Of a DNA stretch of 64,000 nt, positions 6,745 to 15,304 are shown one piece after another. The position numbers and the translations under genes were made by a program. The stretch spans positions 1-64,000 of the IMG/VR virus record IMGVR_UViG_3300007512_002205; one strand, given 5' to 3'. The notes under the pieces are model-generated. The model saw only the letters and a program-made list of their open reading frames with translations, had not been told where the DNA came from and made no database searches. Each line of letters begins with the position of its first letter. Position 1 is the first letter of the stretch. Origin of the DNA: a virus.

Positions 6745-6892
6745 TGTTTTCCTTTAGTGCCTCTCTCAATATATCATCTGCCCAGGCGCTATCATCAGCC
6801 TCCAATGCGGCCTTGATGCCTTCTCGGAGACGTTTAATCTCTGCCTGCAATTTTTCAATCGTCTGATCCTGATCAAGCACCGTTTTATTCAT
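6737..6892 (-). CDS. Small coiled-coil protein between UvsX and ligase
   Basis: The 51-residue protein is almost entirely one predicted helix (TVLDQDQTIEKLQAEIKRL with heptad spacing) followed by an acidic tail. No family is recognised. Two adjacent ATGs exist (6895 and 6892); both lie inside the 3' end of the recombinase gene, and no strong ribosome binding site is seen, so translation may depend on coupling. Its stop overlaps the ligase start. Confidence 0.5.
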   Translation of the reverse strand: MNKTVLDQDQTIEKLQAEIKRLREGIKAALEADDSAWADDILREALKENNE

Positions 6893-8045
6893 CATCGCGT
6901 ACAGACTCGGCACCACTCTCCTCCTTGTCGACATCGTAAAACAACTCAGCATTGCCTGTTTTATCGTCAAACTTTTGAATTACTTCTTCGTCCATCACGT
7001 TCATTACTTCTTTCTTGAAATCTTTATCTTTCAATAGTGTAAGCCATTGCTTTGACTGGAACCTCTTTTCTTTTCCATCTCTGAACATGAGAGTATACCA
7101 CGAACCAGCAAGCTTCAACCTCTCTGAGTTCTTGATTGCTTCGAACCAAGACTCTTCATCACGGACTGCAACGTCGTCTGTTCCCCAGAGAATCTTGAAG
7201 GCGCATGTTCTTCCGTCTGTTCCAAAGCGCGACTTCTTAATCTTTGCCTTAACCTCGGAACCAATTCTGAAGCCTGCTTCGTTCGTTAGATAGCTTGCTT
7301 TTGATTTTCTATTCGTCAACCAAATTCTTAGTGAATATGAATAGTTCAAAGCTTTGCCGCCCGGTGTCGTATACGGTTCAATCATTGCTTGAATTCTTTG
7401 TGCGTTATCCTTCGGAATGAAGGTCTTCAGTTGATTCAGGCAGAGCAGCGTTGACCTTGTGTTTGCAAGCAGTTGGATAATCTTTGTCATTCCCTTTGCA
7501 AACACACGCGCCTTGACACCAACAGATGAATTGGGGTTGAAGTCTCCTTCAACGTCAGACACCGCTGGTGTCATCGCAATGGAATCCCATACAAAGAGCA
7601 TAGGACTTCCACTGTTTGCCAATAAATCTTCAATAGTTTCAAGAACAAATTCAACAGACGCTGCTTGAACGTATAGCAAATTTTCGATATCGCAACCAGT
7701 GTTTTTAAGAAACTCCGTATCAATTGCAGACTCTGCGTCAAAATATACAACATCTACCCCTCTCTCTTGTGCGTTCTTTGCGATTTGTGCGGCCATATAA
7801 CTCTTGCCTGTCGCTTCAAGCCCTGCGAGTTCAACAACTTTCCCCATGGGAATGCCGGCCAATTTTCCACGACAGATAATCGAATCAAGCCAACGTGAGC
7901 CTGTGGATATCCAATCATAAACATCTGTCGGATTCTTTTTTGTGAGATCATAAGCAACGTCGATGCCAGCCTTCTTGTTCACAAGCTTTCTCATCTCAGC
8001 AATTGACAAACGACCTTCTGCTTTCACTTTCTTTTTCTTTGCCAT
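6885..8045 (-). CDS. uvsX: UvsX/RecA-like recombinase
   Basis: The 386-residue product is a RecA-family strand-exchange protein. Walker A is GLEATGKS (75-82), FDAES at 102-106 matches the catalytic-Glu strand, Walker B is MLFVWDS (149-155), and LNQLKTFIP then PGGKALNY cover the L2 and core regions. A Lys-rich N-terminus and acidic C-terminus match UvsX proteins. It would load on SSB-covered DNA to start recombination-dependent replication together with the Mre11-Rad50 fusion. The ATG at 8045 follows AAGGAG. The gene lies just after a strong hairpin downstream of SSB, which may set the SSB to UvsX ratio. Confidence 0.92.
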   Translation of the reverse strand: MAKKKKVKAEGRLSIAEMRKLVNKKAGIDVAYDLTKKNPTDVYDWISTGSRWLDSIICRGKLAGIPMGKVVELAGLEATGKSYMAAQIAKNAQERGVDVVYFDAESAIDTEFLKNTGCDIENLLYVQAASVEFVLETIEDLLANSGSPMLFVWDSIAMTPAVSDVEGDFNPNSSVGVKARVFAKGMTKIIQLLANTRSTLLCLNQLKTFIPKDNAQRIQAMIEPYTTPGGKALNYSYSLRIWLTNRKSKASYLTNEAGFRIGSEVKAKIKKSRFGTDGRTCAFKILWGTDDVAVRDEESWFEAIKNSERLKLAGSWYTLMFRDGKEKRFQSKQWLTLLKDKDFKKEVMNVMDEEVIQKFDDKTGNAELFYDVDKEESGAESVRDDE

Positions 8046-8060
8046 GACTTCTCCTTTATG

Positions 8061-8092
8061 ATGGAGGGGGAGGCAAAAGCCTCCCCCTCCAT
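8061..8092 (-). other. Perfect 14-bp hairpin between SSB and UvsX genes
   Basis: Arms ATGGAGGGGGAGGC and GCCTCCCCCTCCAT pair perfectly around an AAAA (TTTT on the minus strand) loop. No U-tract follows on the coding strand, so it is not a classic Rho-independent terminator; it may block 3' decay of the SSB mRNA or attenuate read-through to uvsX. Confidence 0.8.
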
Positions 8093-8112
8093 TTCGCAAC
8101 CCTCTGATTTAC

Positions 8113-8859
8113 TTAAGCACCAAGCAAGTCCTTAAAAGTATCTTCCACTGATTGTGGCTGATCCATCGGAATGTTCTGAGTTTCTGGCTCATCACCTCCT
8201 TCAGACTCAGAATTGCTTCCAAGCAGGTACTCATCAAGAATTGTCGCGACCTCATCAGATGTGCGTCGAACATTCAGTGACTCAAAATCAGGTTCAAAAT
8301 CAAGAATCTTGCCTCTGATCTTATCATCAACAGAAACTGGTGTTGACTTGCGCTTCGGAGTGGCCTTTGTTTTCAAGTAAGAACCACCGTCCTTATAACG
8401 CTTGATGGTGAGATCTGTTCCTGTATCAGGGTGTGACAAATCACCATAGTCGGGGTCCATGAAATAACCCATCAGTTCTGCATAGACTGTCGGACTATAA
8501 CCCCAATATTTTACACCGTCTTCCTCTTCACCACGCTTGACAGCAATAGAGAAGAACCGCTGCTTTGCAACGATCTTCGACGCTTCCTTCTTACTCTCAT
8601 CACTTCCTTCATTGTAAAGTTTTGAGGTGAAGTCACAAATGGCACACTTGTCACCAAAATTTCTCTTGGGACAAAGCACAGACCCCTTGTCAAGAACTCT
8701 GTAGTGAACGTAATAACTTCGGAAGGGATCTCCATCCGGTGTCGGAACCAAACGAATGACCGCTGTTCCATTTTCAGGAAGTTTCAGGTACTTGCTTCCG
8801 CCGCTATTCTTGTTTTGTAAATCGTTGTATCGTTGTTTAAGTTTTTCCATGTTTAACAT
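8113..8859 (-). CDS. Single-stranded DNA-binding protein (T4 gp32-like)
   Basis: The 248-residue protein matches gp32-type SSBs: an N-terminal basic/Asn-rich region (MEKLKQRYNDLQNK), the core strand KLPENGTAVIRLVPTPDGDPF, a zinc-binding segment with C63, C72 and C75 (CPKRNFGDKCAIC), and an acidic C-terminal tail ending DTFKDLLGA that would recruit partners such as UvsX and primase. The ATG at 8859 lies nine bases after AAGGAG; an internal ATG at 8850 is possible. A consensus promoter precedes it and a stable hairpin follows, both in line with high expression. Confidence 0.88.
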   Translation of the reverse strand: MLNMEKLKQRYNDLQNKNSGGSKYLKLPENGTAVIRLVPTPDGDPFRSYYVHYRVLDKGSVLCPKRNFGDKCAICDFTSKLYNEGSDESKKEASKIVAKQRFFSIAVKRGEEEDGVKYWGYSPTVYAELMGYFMDPDYGDLSHPDTGTDLTIKRYKDGGSYLKTKATPKRKSTPVSVDDKIRGKILDFEPDFESLNVRRTSDEVATILDEYLLGSNSESEGGDEPETQNIPMDQPQSVEDTFKDLLGA

Positions 8860-8905
8860 AAATTTTTGCTCCTTGTCGCCCGTAAGGGCGTGTTTGAATG
8901 CCCAC

Positions 8906-8934
8906 ACTATACCAAACTTTTGGGTAAGTGTCAA
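8906..8934 (-). promoter_or_regulatory. sigma70 promoter for the SSB gene
   Basis: TTGACA (8934-8929) and TATAGT (8911-8906) on the minus strand are separated by 17 bases. The -35 box begins four bases after the stop codon of the FtsZ-like gene. It is the strongest consensus promoter noticed in the window. Confidence 0.88.
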
Positions 8935-8937
8935 GGG

Positions 8938-9768
8938 CTAATCTTGAATAAAGTTGGTAAAAGCGTAAATATAAACGTATCTTTCGCGATAATCTGTTGG
9001 CACAATTTTATACGAAACACATAGGTCATCATCGTTCTTGGCCAATACCCTTCGAACATCTCCGAAAATAAACTTTCGACCCTCAAGTTCCTCAGAGGGG
9101 ACAGCAAATCCATACTGCTTTTCACGAATGTTCTCAAAAGGAAAGAAATAGTTTTCTTCTTCGCTCTCAATATTACACATTCCAATGGTTGCAATCCTGG
9201 ATATTTCTTTTGGTTCAACAAACTCACCGGCAACCGAATCTGTATTTACGACATAATCTCTCATCAAAATTGCTGAACTTATCACGTCATTTATTCTTCT
9301 ATTGTAGTCCATTATGGACAGGTCTTCAAGAGTTTTCTCTATCTTCTTGTTATCAAAGAGAACCATGTTGCTCAACAAACCTGAACGTGAAAACTCTTGA
9401 AGGATTTTGAACGTTGCCCTGGCTTTCAGTCTTTGGTCCTCAGAACAAAGATCGAGGTCTGGTCTGATATAGAAAACAGTTATGTCCTTCTTTTTCAATT
9501 GCTCCAACAAAACAAGCGTGCTCCCCGTCACGTCACCACCACCAGCAAGGATAAAATATACCTTCCCCTCCAGCTCTGTGAATTCAGATACAAAAGGTGT
9601 GTTTTCCTCATAAGCCCTGAACGACTCTTGCTTGCCAAGAAGCACAGTTCCGGGGCCATCAAGGGATCCTTCCGCATCGATTAAAAGAACTTTATAGTTG
9701 GCGGTGTCAAAGAGGAATTTTGTTGCAATAGCGCACCCGGCATGTCCCAAACCAATAACATTAATCAT
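8938..9768 (-). CDS. Divergent FtsZ/tubulin-like GTPase
   Basis: The 276-residue product has the layout of the tubulin/FtsZ GTPase domain. VIGLGHAGCAIA (4-15) matches the first glycine loop, LLIDAEGSL (28-36) the next strand-loop, and ILAGGGDVTGST (73-84) the tubulin signature loop, usually GGGTGTG or GGGTGSG, here with two residues between the glycine triplet and TGS. TVFYIRPDL, a long helix, VLFDN (136-140) and DYNRRINDVI near 154-163 match the following guanine-binding segments. It is shorter than bacterial FtsZ or PhuZ (about 315-400) and lacks a long C-terminal tail. It overlaps the polymerase gene by eight bases. Whether it polymerises, binds GTP or positions phage DNA is unknown. Confidence 0.7.
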   Translation of the reverse strand: MINVIGLGHAGCAIATKFLFDTANYKVLLIDAEGSLDGPGTVLLGKQESFRAYEENTPFVSEFTELEGKVYFILAGGGDVTGSTLVLLEQLKKKDITVFYIRPDLDLCSEDQRLKARATFKILQEFSRSGLLSNMVLFDNKKIEKTLEDLSIMDYNRRINDVISSAILMRDYVVNTDSVAGEFVEPKEISRIATIGMCNIESEEENYFFPFENIREKQYGFAVPSEELEGRKFIFGDVRRVLAKNDDDLCVSYKIVPTDYRERYVYIYAFTNFIQD

Positions 9769-10945
9769 ATCTTTTCATACTCCCATAATTTTTGCCGACA
9801 CTCACATTTGCTTTGAATTTCCCAAGCTCTGTTTCCTCGAAAGTTTTGATGAGTTCTTTTAAGGTCCCCGTATCTTCAACAGAGAAGTCAAGAACGATTG
9901 AATCGTGGACCATGAATGCAACAAAAGACTTCTTCTTTGCAAGCATCTCATCGACCTTTATAACCTGACGCATAAAGTTGTCACTCGCTGTACTCTGCAC
10001 GATGTTGTTGAAGGCACACCGATCATCCGACTCAATGGTCCTTCCAAAGACTGTGGTGACGCTCTGGCCATCGAAAAACTTTTGGATGACCTTGGGCCTA
10101 TCATAAAACTTCTCAAGCAGCTCGTCATTTCGTCCAACGTCATAGAACCATGTGAATATATTCTTCTTTGCCTGATCTCTTGTCAGGCCATTCTTGAATA
10201 AATTCTTTCGGTTCCATTCATGAATGTCAGAGTGTGGTTGCTCCTGCCCCGCAAGAGAACAAAAGACTCTCAGTTCGTTGGCGTTGAAATCTAGCTCAAC
10301 AAACCTGTCATTCTTTGGGATTATAGCCTTTCGAACCTTTTTGTCGAGGTTTAAAATTGGAAAACTTCCACGTTCAGTTACCAGCCTACCTGTTTTTGTC
10401 CCTTCAATCACATACTTTATGTACTTGCTCAAATCCCTTGACCCTTTGTAAAACTTAAGGACTTGTTTATCGGCAAGCTCCCCTTTCAAAGAATCTCTAT
10501 TCAAAGAGATTTCCTGTTCTGAAATCCTTGTAATGAGTTTGCTCAAGCTTAACAAAAGATCGTAATCTTTTGGTCTTTCATGGGTTTCAAGTACATGTCC
10601 AACAATTTCATTTTTAAGAGTGAAGTACTCCTTTAAAAACCTCTCTGGGACAAGATCGTAAAAACAATGCTCATTCAGTGAAATTTTTGAAATCCTAAAT
10701 GACTTAATGAAAGCTTTCATTCTGTTACAGGAGTCTTCCCAATCCTCTTCAAGTCTCTCAGGGCAAACATCACTAAGGGTTTTGCCCAAACAATAAAGCT
10801 TAACGTACTCAACCCCAGGGAAGTCTGAATTTTTGGTGAACTCCCACGTCGCAGACAGCCCATCAGGGATGTCATCCATGTATATTTCGCCATCAGCGAA
10901 TATACCAACACATTCGTTTTTTGAATCCATTGTACTGAAAATCAT
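9761..10945 (-). CDS. Short family A DNA polymerase
   Basis: The 394-residue product carries the pol A polymerase motifs: GTKTGRL (182-188), motif A VELDFNANELR (216-226), motif B RDQAKKNIFTWFYDVG (256-271), GRTI then AFNNIVQSTASDNF (301-324) and motif C FMVHDSIVL (344-352), which keeps the catalytic His-Asp with Ser where Glu is usual. Thumb-like sequence precedes motif A. No 3'-5' exonuclease motifs are visible in the first 170 residues, so proofreading must be absent or encoded elsewhere. T4 itself uses a family B enzyme. The start overlaps the preceding stop (TAATG); MDSKNEC at 10930 is an alternative. Confidence 0.88.
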   Translation of the reverse strand: MIFSTMDSKNECVGIFADGEIYMDDIPDGLSATWEFTKNSDFPGVEYVKLYCLGKTLSDVCPERLEEDWEDSCNRMKAFIKSFRISKISLNEHCFYDLVPERFLKEYFTLKNEIVGHVLETHERPKDYDLLLSLSKLITRISEQEISLNRDSLKGELADKQVLKFYKGSRDLSKYIKYVIEGTKTGRLVTERGSFPILNLDKKVRKAIIPKNDRFVELDFNANELRVFCSLAGQEQPHSDIHEWNRKNLFKNGLTRDQAKKNIFTWFYDVGRNDELLEKFYDRPKVIQKFFDGQSVTTVFGRTIESDDRCAFNNIVQSTASDNFMRQVIKVDEMLAKKKSFVAFMVHDSIVLDFSVEDTGTLKELIKTFEETELGKFKANVSVGKNYGSMKRYD

Positions 10946-12237
10946 TAGAACCCTAGAAAGCTTTTCTTATTGGCCGTCAATTCCGGCTTGATTATAGTAC
11001 CAGATCCCTGCTTCCGACGCAAGTTAATGTTGTTCAGCGAATCATATCGGGCAGCTAAGGTCCCCAAATTATAGTTAATGTATTTCAGAGCTTTATTGAG
11101 CCCCTCTTTCTCTTTTTTGACAGATCGATACGTCTTCAAGATATGAAGAAATGATGTTTCATGAAACTTTTGTCTTTGAAGAGTTAATTTCGCATTGATT
11201 TCCACCTGTCTTACCTTGTAAAAAAAGTTTAAAAAGAACACTGCTGGATCTTCAATCTCGATTGGTGGACGCTCGTTCACTTTTTTGATGATGTTGCCAC
11301 AAACACCATCAGAGCCAATGAATTCGTAATAAAACGGTGCAATGTTCTTGAACGCATTATACATTGTCTCAACAATCGAACGAAACTCTGCAAAATAGTC
11401 CTCTTTTCCACCATCAAAAGCCCCAAACAAAGGGTAGTAGTACAAGCCAAATATCGATTGATACATTTCAACAGGATTGTCTGGTATCTTTATGTATCGC
11501 GAAATATAAGGAAGGGCCTTCTCCGACCTTATGTCGAACACAAGCCTCCAGGGCATTCCTTTATCAAGTTTAAAGCCGAACTCGACACAACGCTTACAAA
11601 AGAACTCAAAGTTTGGATCTCCCATGAATTCTTGTCGTATAGAATCATCCCCTTCATCAAGATCAAAGAGATCAATAACCATCCCCGTTGACAATGATGA
11701 TGCGTCTGGTCCTTCATGAAAGCTTACTCTCGACATAGGAATTTCTGTGTCTCTTATATAAGACAAGAGGACCTTGAGAAAATCATCAAAGTTCTTTATC
11801 TGATTTGAGTGCTGAACGGGGATCAGCCTGTCTCCGAGGAGTCCAAAGTAAAACTCGTCAATGTGTCCACCATAAAAAGAGTTTGAGCTTTCCCACGCTC
11901 TTTTTGGAACAAGGTCGTTTGTGAAAAACTTTGAATTGGGGTTAATCACGCCGGATCGAAACTCTGATTCGTATTTTGTTCTTAAATCGTCAAAAGCATC
12001 GGTCACAAAATCCAAACAAGCAAGCATCTCAGGATCTCCAATGCGAGATAAATATTTCAACCTACTTTCCCGAACAAGAATGACATCACCTTCCGTGTCA
12101 ACTTTGCCATAATACGGAATCTCTTTCCAAAGATCGATTTGTGTTCTTTTCGTTGGAAAAGCTTCGTTAAATTCTTCTCTTTCATTGAAGAATTCTTTTG
12201 GCCCGACACCATTTTTCGCTGTTGATATAAGAGCCAT
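10945..12237 (-). CDS. Conserved-looking protein of unknown function (probably virion-associated)
   Basis: The 430-residue protein has no recognised domain. It is soluble, rich in aromatic residues, with notable stretches YYGKVDTEGDVILVRES (42-58), GMPWRLVFDIRSEK near 248-261 and a basic C-terminal helix (SVKKEKEGLNKALKYINYN). I recall similar MPWRLV-type segments in large structural proteins of marine myoviruses, but this is recollection, not a search result. It is encoded immediately downstream of the 900-residue protein (three-base gap) and upstream of the polymerase, at the junction of baseplate and replication genes. The ATG follows GAGGG at about nine bases. Confidence 0.6.
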   Translation of the reverse strand: MALISTAKNGVGPKEFFNEREEFNEAFPTKRTQIDLWKEIPYYGKVDTEGDVILVRESRLKYLSRIGDPEMLACLDFVTDAFDDLRTKYESEFRSGVINPNSKFFTNDLVPKRAWESSNSFYGGHIDEFYFGLLGDRLIPVQHSNQIKNFDDFLKVLLSYIRDTEIPMSRVSFHEGPDASSLSTGMVIDLFDLDEGDDSIRQEFMGDPNFEFFCKRCVEFGFKLDKGMPWRLVFDIRSEKALPYISRYIKIPDNPVEMYQSIFGLYYYPLFGAFDGGKEDYFAEFRSIVETMYNAFKNIAPFYYEFIGSDGVCGNIIKKVNERPPIEIEDPAVFFLNFFYKVRQVEINAKLTLQRQKFHETSFLHILKTYRSVKKEKEGLNKALKYINYNLGTLAARYDSLNNINLRRKQGSGTIIKPELTANKKSFLGF

Positions 12238-12240
12238 GGA

Positions 12241-14943
12241 TTATAGTCCCTCTGAAGAGTCTTTCACCTTCTCCGCAACAGAGCCTGCTTTTTGCTTTTC
12301 TTTTGCAGGTTGTGATTTCTTTTTGATTTCTGGTTTTGTCTCTTTTGTTAGACCAAGACGTTTAAGGACGTTTGGATCGTTTTCAAAAGAATCCTTTATG
12401 TAAGATAGTGGATCGTACCACACAAAATCTTTGAGTTTTTCTGTTGTTTTGTTATCCCCAGCAACAGCTTTGTTCTTCTTTTCCTTCACATCTTCAGGGT
12501 TGTGAATCCACATGCCCTCTATTGATGTCTCATAACTCCCGTTGGCATCAATGACATCTGTTGTGTTGTGAATACCATAATATCCAACAATACCAGGATC
12601 GTATGCCCCAACAATTCCAAGAGGGTTTGCTGGGACTGCGAAATAGCCGCCTTTAAAAAACAAATTGCTTCCAAACATTTTAGCGTTTGCGGTATAAGTG
12701 TATTTCAAAACCGTGGCAGCCGAATCTGATCTCGTCTGATCCCACAAAGCCTTTCTTAAACCCGGCATATCTTCTGAAGAGAAGTCCATAGACTTCAAAA
12801 CTCCGTTTGCTGCACCGATCTTTAAATGTGGAATTCCGTTTGCTGCATCCCTTGATTCATTAAAGTTCTTCAGCGACCCAACAGACACGCTAAGGTATGG
12901 ATTCACTATTTTTGACATCGCGTTTGTTACTTGGTGATAATACACCAAAGATTTGACATCTCTTATTCCCAAAGTGTTTGGTGCATGGCAAATATTCAAA
13001 AGCTTTTTAAATGTTCCACGATGAGAACTCTTATAGACCTCAAATAAAAGATCTCTACTCGGCTTTGAATCGATATACAGCAACGTCCTTTTAACAGGGC
13101 CAATGTTACTCTTGCTAAGGATTGTAGAATTGTTATACACAGCGGCTGGGATGAGCTTGTCTGTGATGTCGTTCATGAAGTCAATAAAGGAATACTCAAC
13201 TCTTTGAGCTTTGATTGCATTTTCATAATACCATTTTTGGAACGTTTTCACTTCAATAAGAACGTCCCCAATGTTCAAAGAGTACTCTCTATTAAATGAA
13301 CGACCAATCATGTTCCCAAGGCCAACAAAAGGAACTTTCTTTCTCTCTTCTACTGGCAACAGATCAAGCACGGCACCAACAAGAGCCCTCAATGGAAAGA
13401 ACATTGTGTGACCGTATTCTTTTCCCTTTTGAAACCCAACCGGAGTATTAAACGTTGTGCGAAACATTTTCAATGCCGCTTCTCTTGCGCCACTCACAGC
13501 TTTCACACGTTCTGCCGGTGTCAAATTTGCAAGTTTGTTTGTGGTTTTTGAAAAATCAAAATCTTCAAGTCGATATTCGTTGTGAATCTTTGCCAAGCGA
13601 AGGAACTCCCTATCTTTCGTACCTTTCTTAGGGACAACAAGGTGAAGGTTCCCATCAACGGTGAACACGGGATCATCATCCTTCTCTTCTTCTTTCGATT
13701 CAAAAGAGATCATGAACATTTGATATTTTGCAATCAAATAATTGATAAACATCTCAGAATCTTTTGGAGCCAACAATTTTCTCAGAGCCTGAACCTGTTT
13801 TGACAGCTCTCTCTGTTCGTCAACCAACTCTTTCATTTTTTTATCTTTTTTCTTTGAGTTCTTTTTGGCATCGGAACCTTTTTTGCCGACCTCAATGATT
13901 CCCTTCTTCTTAGATGCCTGCCCTTCTTTATTCAACTCTTTGTTTATCTCTTCAAGTCTCTTTTTGCCGCCGAGATAGCTCTTTGCTGCATCTCGTGTGC
14001 TCTTGTTTTTTATTGTAGCCTCCATAAGAGCAGGGTTCCCAACGATAGCTGTATCTCCTTCAGAAAAAAGATCGGCCTCTGCTGACAAGAAGTATTCAAC
14101 CCCCAATTTAACCGAACCATCCTGATCAAAACTGAAGTTGTGTCCTCCGTATCTCAATGGGAATCTTTTTCTCTCTCTTAATTCAATTGCTCTTCGAAAC
14201 TCTGATGGGATTATTGAAGCGTCAACGTCCTTATTAACTCCCCAACCATATTCTAAAAGGATCTGCTCCGTCTTAGAAGGTAATGAACCGATTAGTTTGA
14301 TGAAACTAAATGGCTTATCTGCTGGAAGTTTTGAATGAGGGCGTTCTCTTGTCAGGATATTTATACTTTGAAAATAAAACCTTGCACTTACATTGACGAC
14401 CTTCAAATACGCATACGTTGAAAAATCTCTCTTGACGGTTATCCCTTCAATGCCCGCACCATCACCTCTCGAAAATCTGTTTCCGGTTATGTCTTTTATA
14501 TTTGTTTTGATTTCAAATGGAAGTGGGATTTCGGTCCAGTTTTTGTCCTCTGCTTTCTTTTTGAAACGATAAATGAATCGCATTCTTGGATAAAGAACAG
14601 CAAGTTGTGATTCGTCAATGTTTGAAAAAAACTGAACGTAGTCCTTGTACTTGACCTTTTCAAATTTTGAATCTCTTGATGACAAAACTGTCGATTCGAA
14701 CTCGTCATGATGATAAGGGTTCAATGAAAACATTTGCTCATCTTTAATCACCCTCTTGCGATTTATATCTTTTAGAAGGTCAGGGCTTATGTTGAACTCT
14801 TTTGCAACAACGGGATCAATGTTTGGGTGATATAGAACCTGGGCAAGGGTGTCTGTGCTTTTGATTTGACTTGTCAAAAAGTCTGTCACCCACCCCTGCG
14901 GGTTTAAATTCTCATGTGGAAAAAATATCTTAATATTACTCAT
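12241..14943 (-). CDS. Large putative baseplate or virion protein
   Basis: The 900-residue protein is not recognised by motif. It contains a strongly charged Lys/Glu-rich coiled-coil region near residues 310-400 (ASKKKGIIEVGKKGSDAKKN and following), flanked by two beta-rich parts, and a C-terminal Lys/Glu/Pro tail (KPEIKKKSQPAKEKQKAGS). No transmembrane segment or signal peptide is visible. It lies 11 bases downstream of the gp53-like baseplate gene, so a baseplate or tail-hub role is inferred from neighbourhood only. Ribosome binding site is weak (AAGG at a distance). Confidence 0.6.
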   Translation of the reverse strand: MSNIKIFFPHENLNPQGWVTDFLTSQIKSTDTLAQVLYHPNIDPVVAKEFNISPDLLKDINRKRVIKDEQMFSLNPYHHDEFESTVLSSRDSKFEKVKYKDYVQFFSNIDESQLAVLYPRMRFIYRFKKKAEDKNWTEIPLPFEIKTNIKDITGNRFSRGDGAGIEGITVKRDFSTYAYLKVVNVSARFYFQSINILTRERPHSKLPADKPFSFIKLIGSLPSKTEQILLEYGWGVNKDVDASIIPSEFRRAIELRERKRFPLRYGGHNFSFDQDGSVKLGVEYFLSAEADLFSEGDTAIVGNPALMEATIKNKSTRDAAKSYLGGKKRLEEINKELNKEGQASKKKGIIEVGKKGSDAKKNSKKKDKKMKELVDEQRELSKQVQALRKLLAPKDSEMFINYLIAKYQMFMISFESKEEEKDDDPVFTVDGNLHLVVPKKGTKDREFLRLAKIHNEYRLEDFDFSKTTNKLANLTPAERVKAVSGAREAALKMFRTTFNTPVGFQKGKEYGHTMFFPLRALVGAVLDLLPVEERKKVPFVGLGNMIGRSFNREYSLNIGDVLIEVKTFQKWYYENAIKAQRVEYSFIDFMNDITDKLIPAAVYNNSTILSKSNIGPVKRTLLYIDSKPSRDLLFEVYKSSHRGTFKKLLNICHAPNTLGIRDVKSLVYYHQVTNAMSKIVNPYLSVSVGSLKNFNESRDAANGIPHLKIGAANGVLKSMDFSSEDMPGLRKALWDQTRSDSAATVLKYTYTANAKMFGSNLFFKGGYFAVPANPLGIVGAYDPGIVGYYGIHNTTDVIDANGSYETSIEGMWIHNPEDVKEKKNKAVAGDNKTTEKLKDFVWYDPLSYIKDSFENDPNVLKRLGLTKETKPEIKKKSQPAKEKQKAGSVAEKVKDSSEGL

Positions 14944-14954
14944 GCGTTAAAACC

Positions 14955-15299
14955 TTATAGACCATAGAGGTTCAAAACTTCTTCAAGCGGTAATGGAATC
15001 TGTATTCTGTCTCCAACCTGAACATGGTGCTCTGTTGGGGCCTTGTTGAAATAAGCGATCACCCACCAATATTGAGGATCTCCATAGTATTGATTGGCAA
15101 GTTTGTAAAACCTATGGCCAAGTCCCCAAAAGACATCAACAGTTCGAAGCTCCTTTAGCTCCTCAAAAGACGGATATGTTAATTCATTAGTTGGCATTTG
15201 AACGAGGCCATTCTTATGAACCCTCTTCTTGAAAATCTTACTATACCCCTCATCAACATTGTTTATGAAATCCACGGTTTTATATCTTGAAACTGCCAT
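14955..15299 (-). CDS. gp53-like baseplate wedge protein with LysM-type domain
   Basis: The 114-residue protein has the gp53/LysM arrangement: RFYKLANQYYGDPQYWWVIA near 63-82, then HHVQVGDRIQIPLPLEEVL near 91-109. In T4, gp53 is a baseplate wedge subunit that locks wedges into the hexagonal baseplate; LysM-like folds in tail proteins commonly bridge baseplate parts. Length is shorter than T4 gp53 (196) but usual for LysM tail proteins. The gene sits directly after the gp48/54-like gene (five-base gap). Confidence 0.75.
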   Translation of the reverse strand: MAVSRYKTVDFINNVDEGYSKIFKKRVHKNGLVQMPTNELTYPSFEELKELRTVDVFWGLGHRFYKLANQYYGDPQYWWVIAYFNKAPTEHHVQVGDRIQIPLPLEEVLNLYGL

Positions 15300-15304
15300 A
15301 ATTA

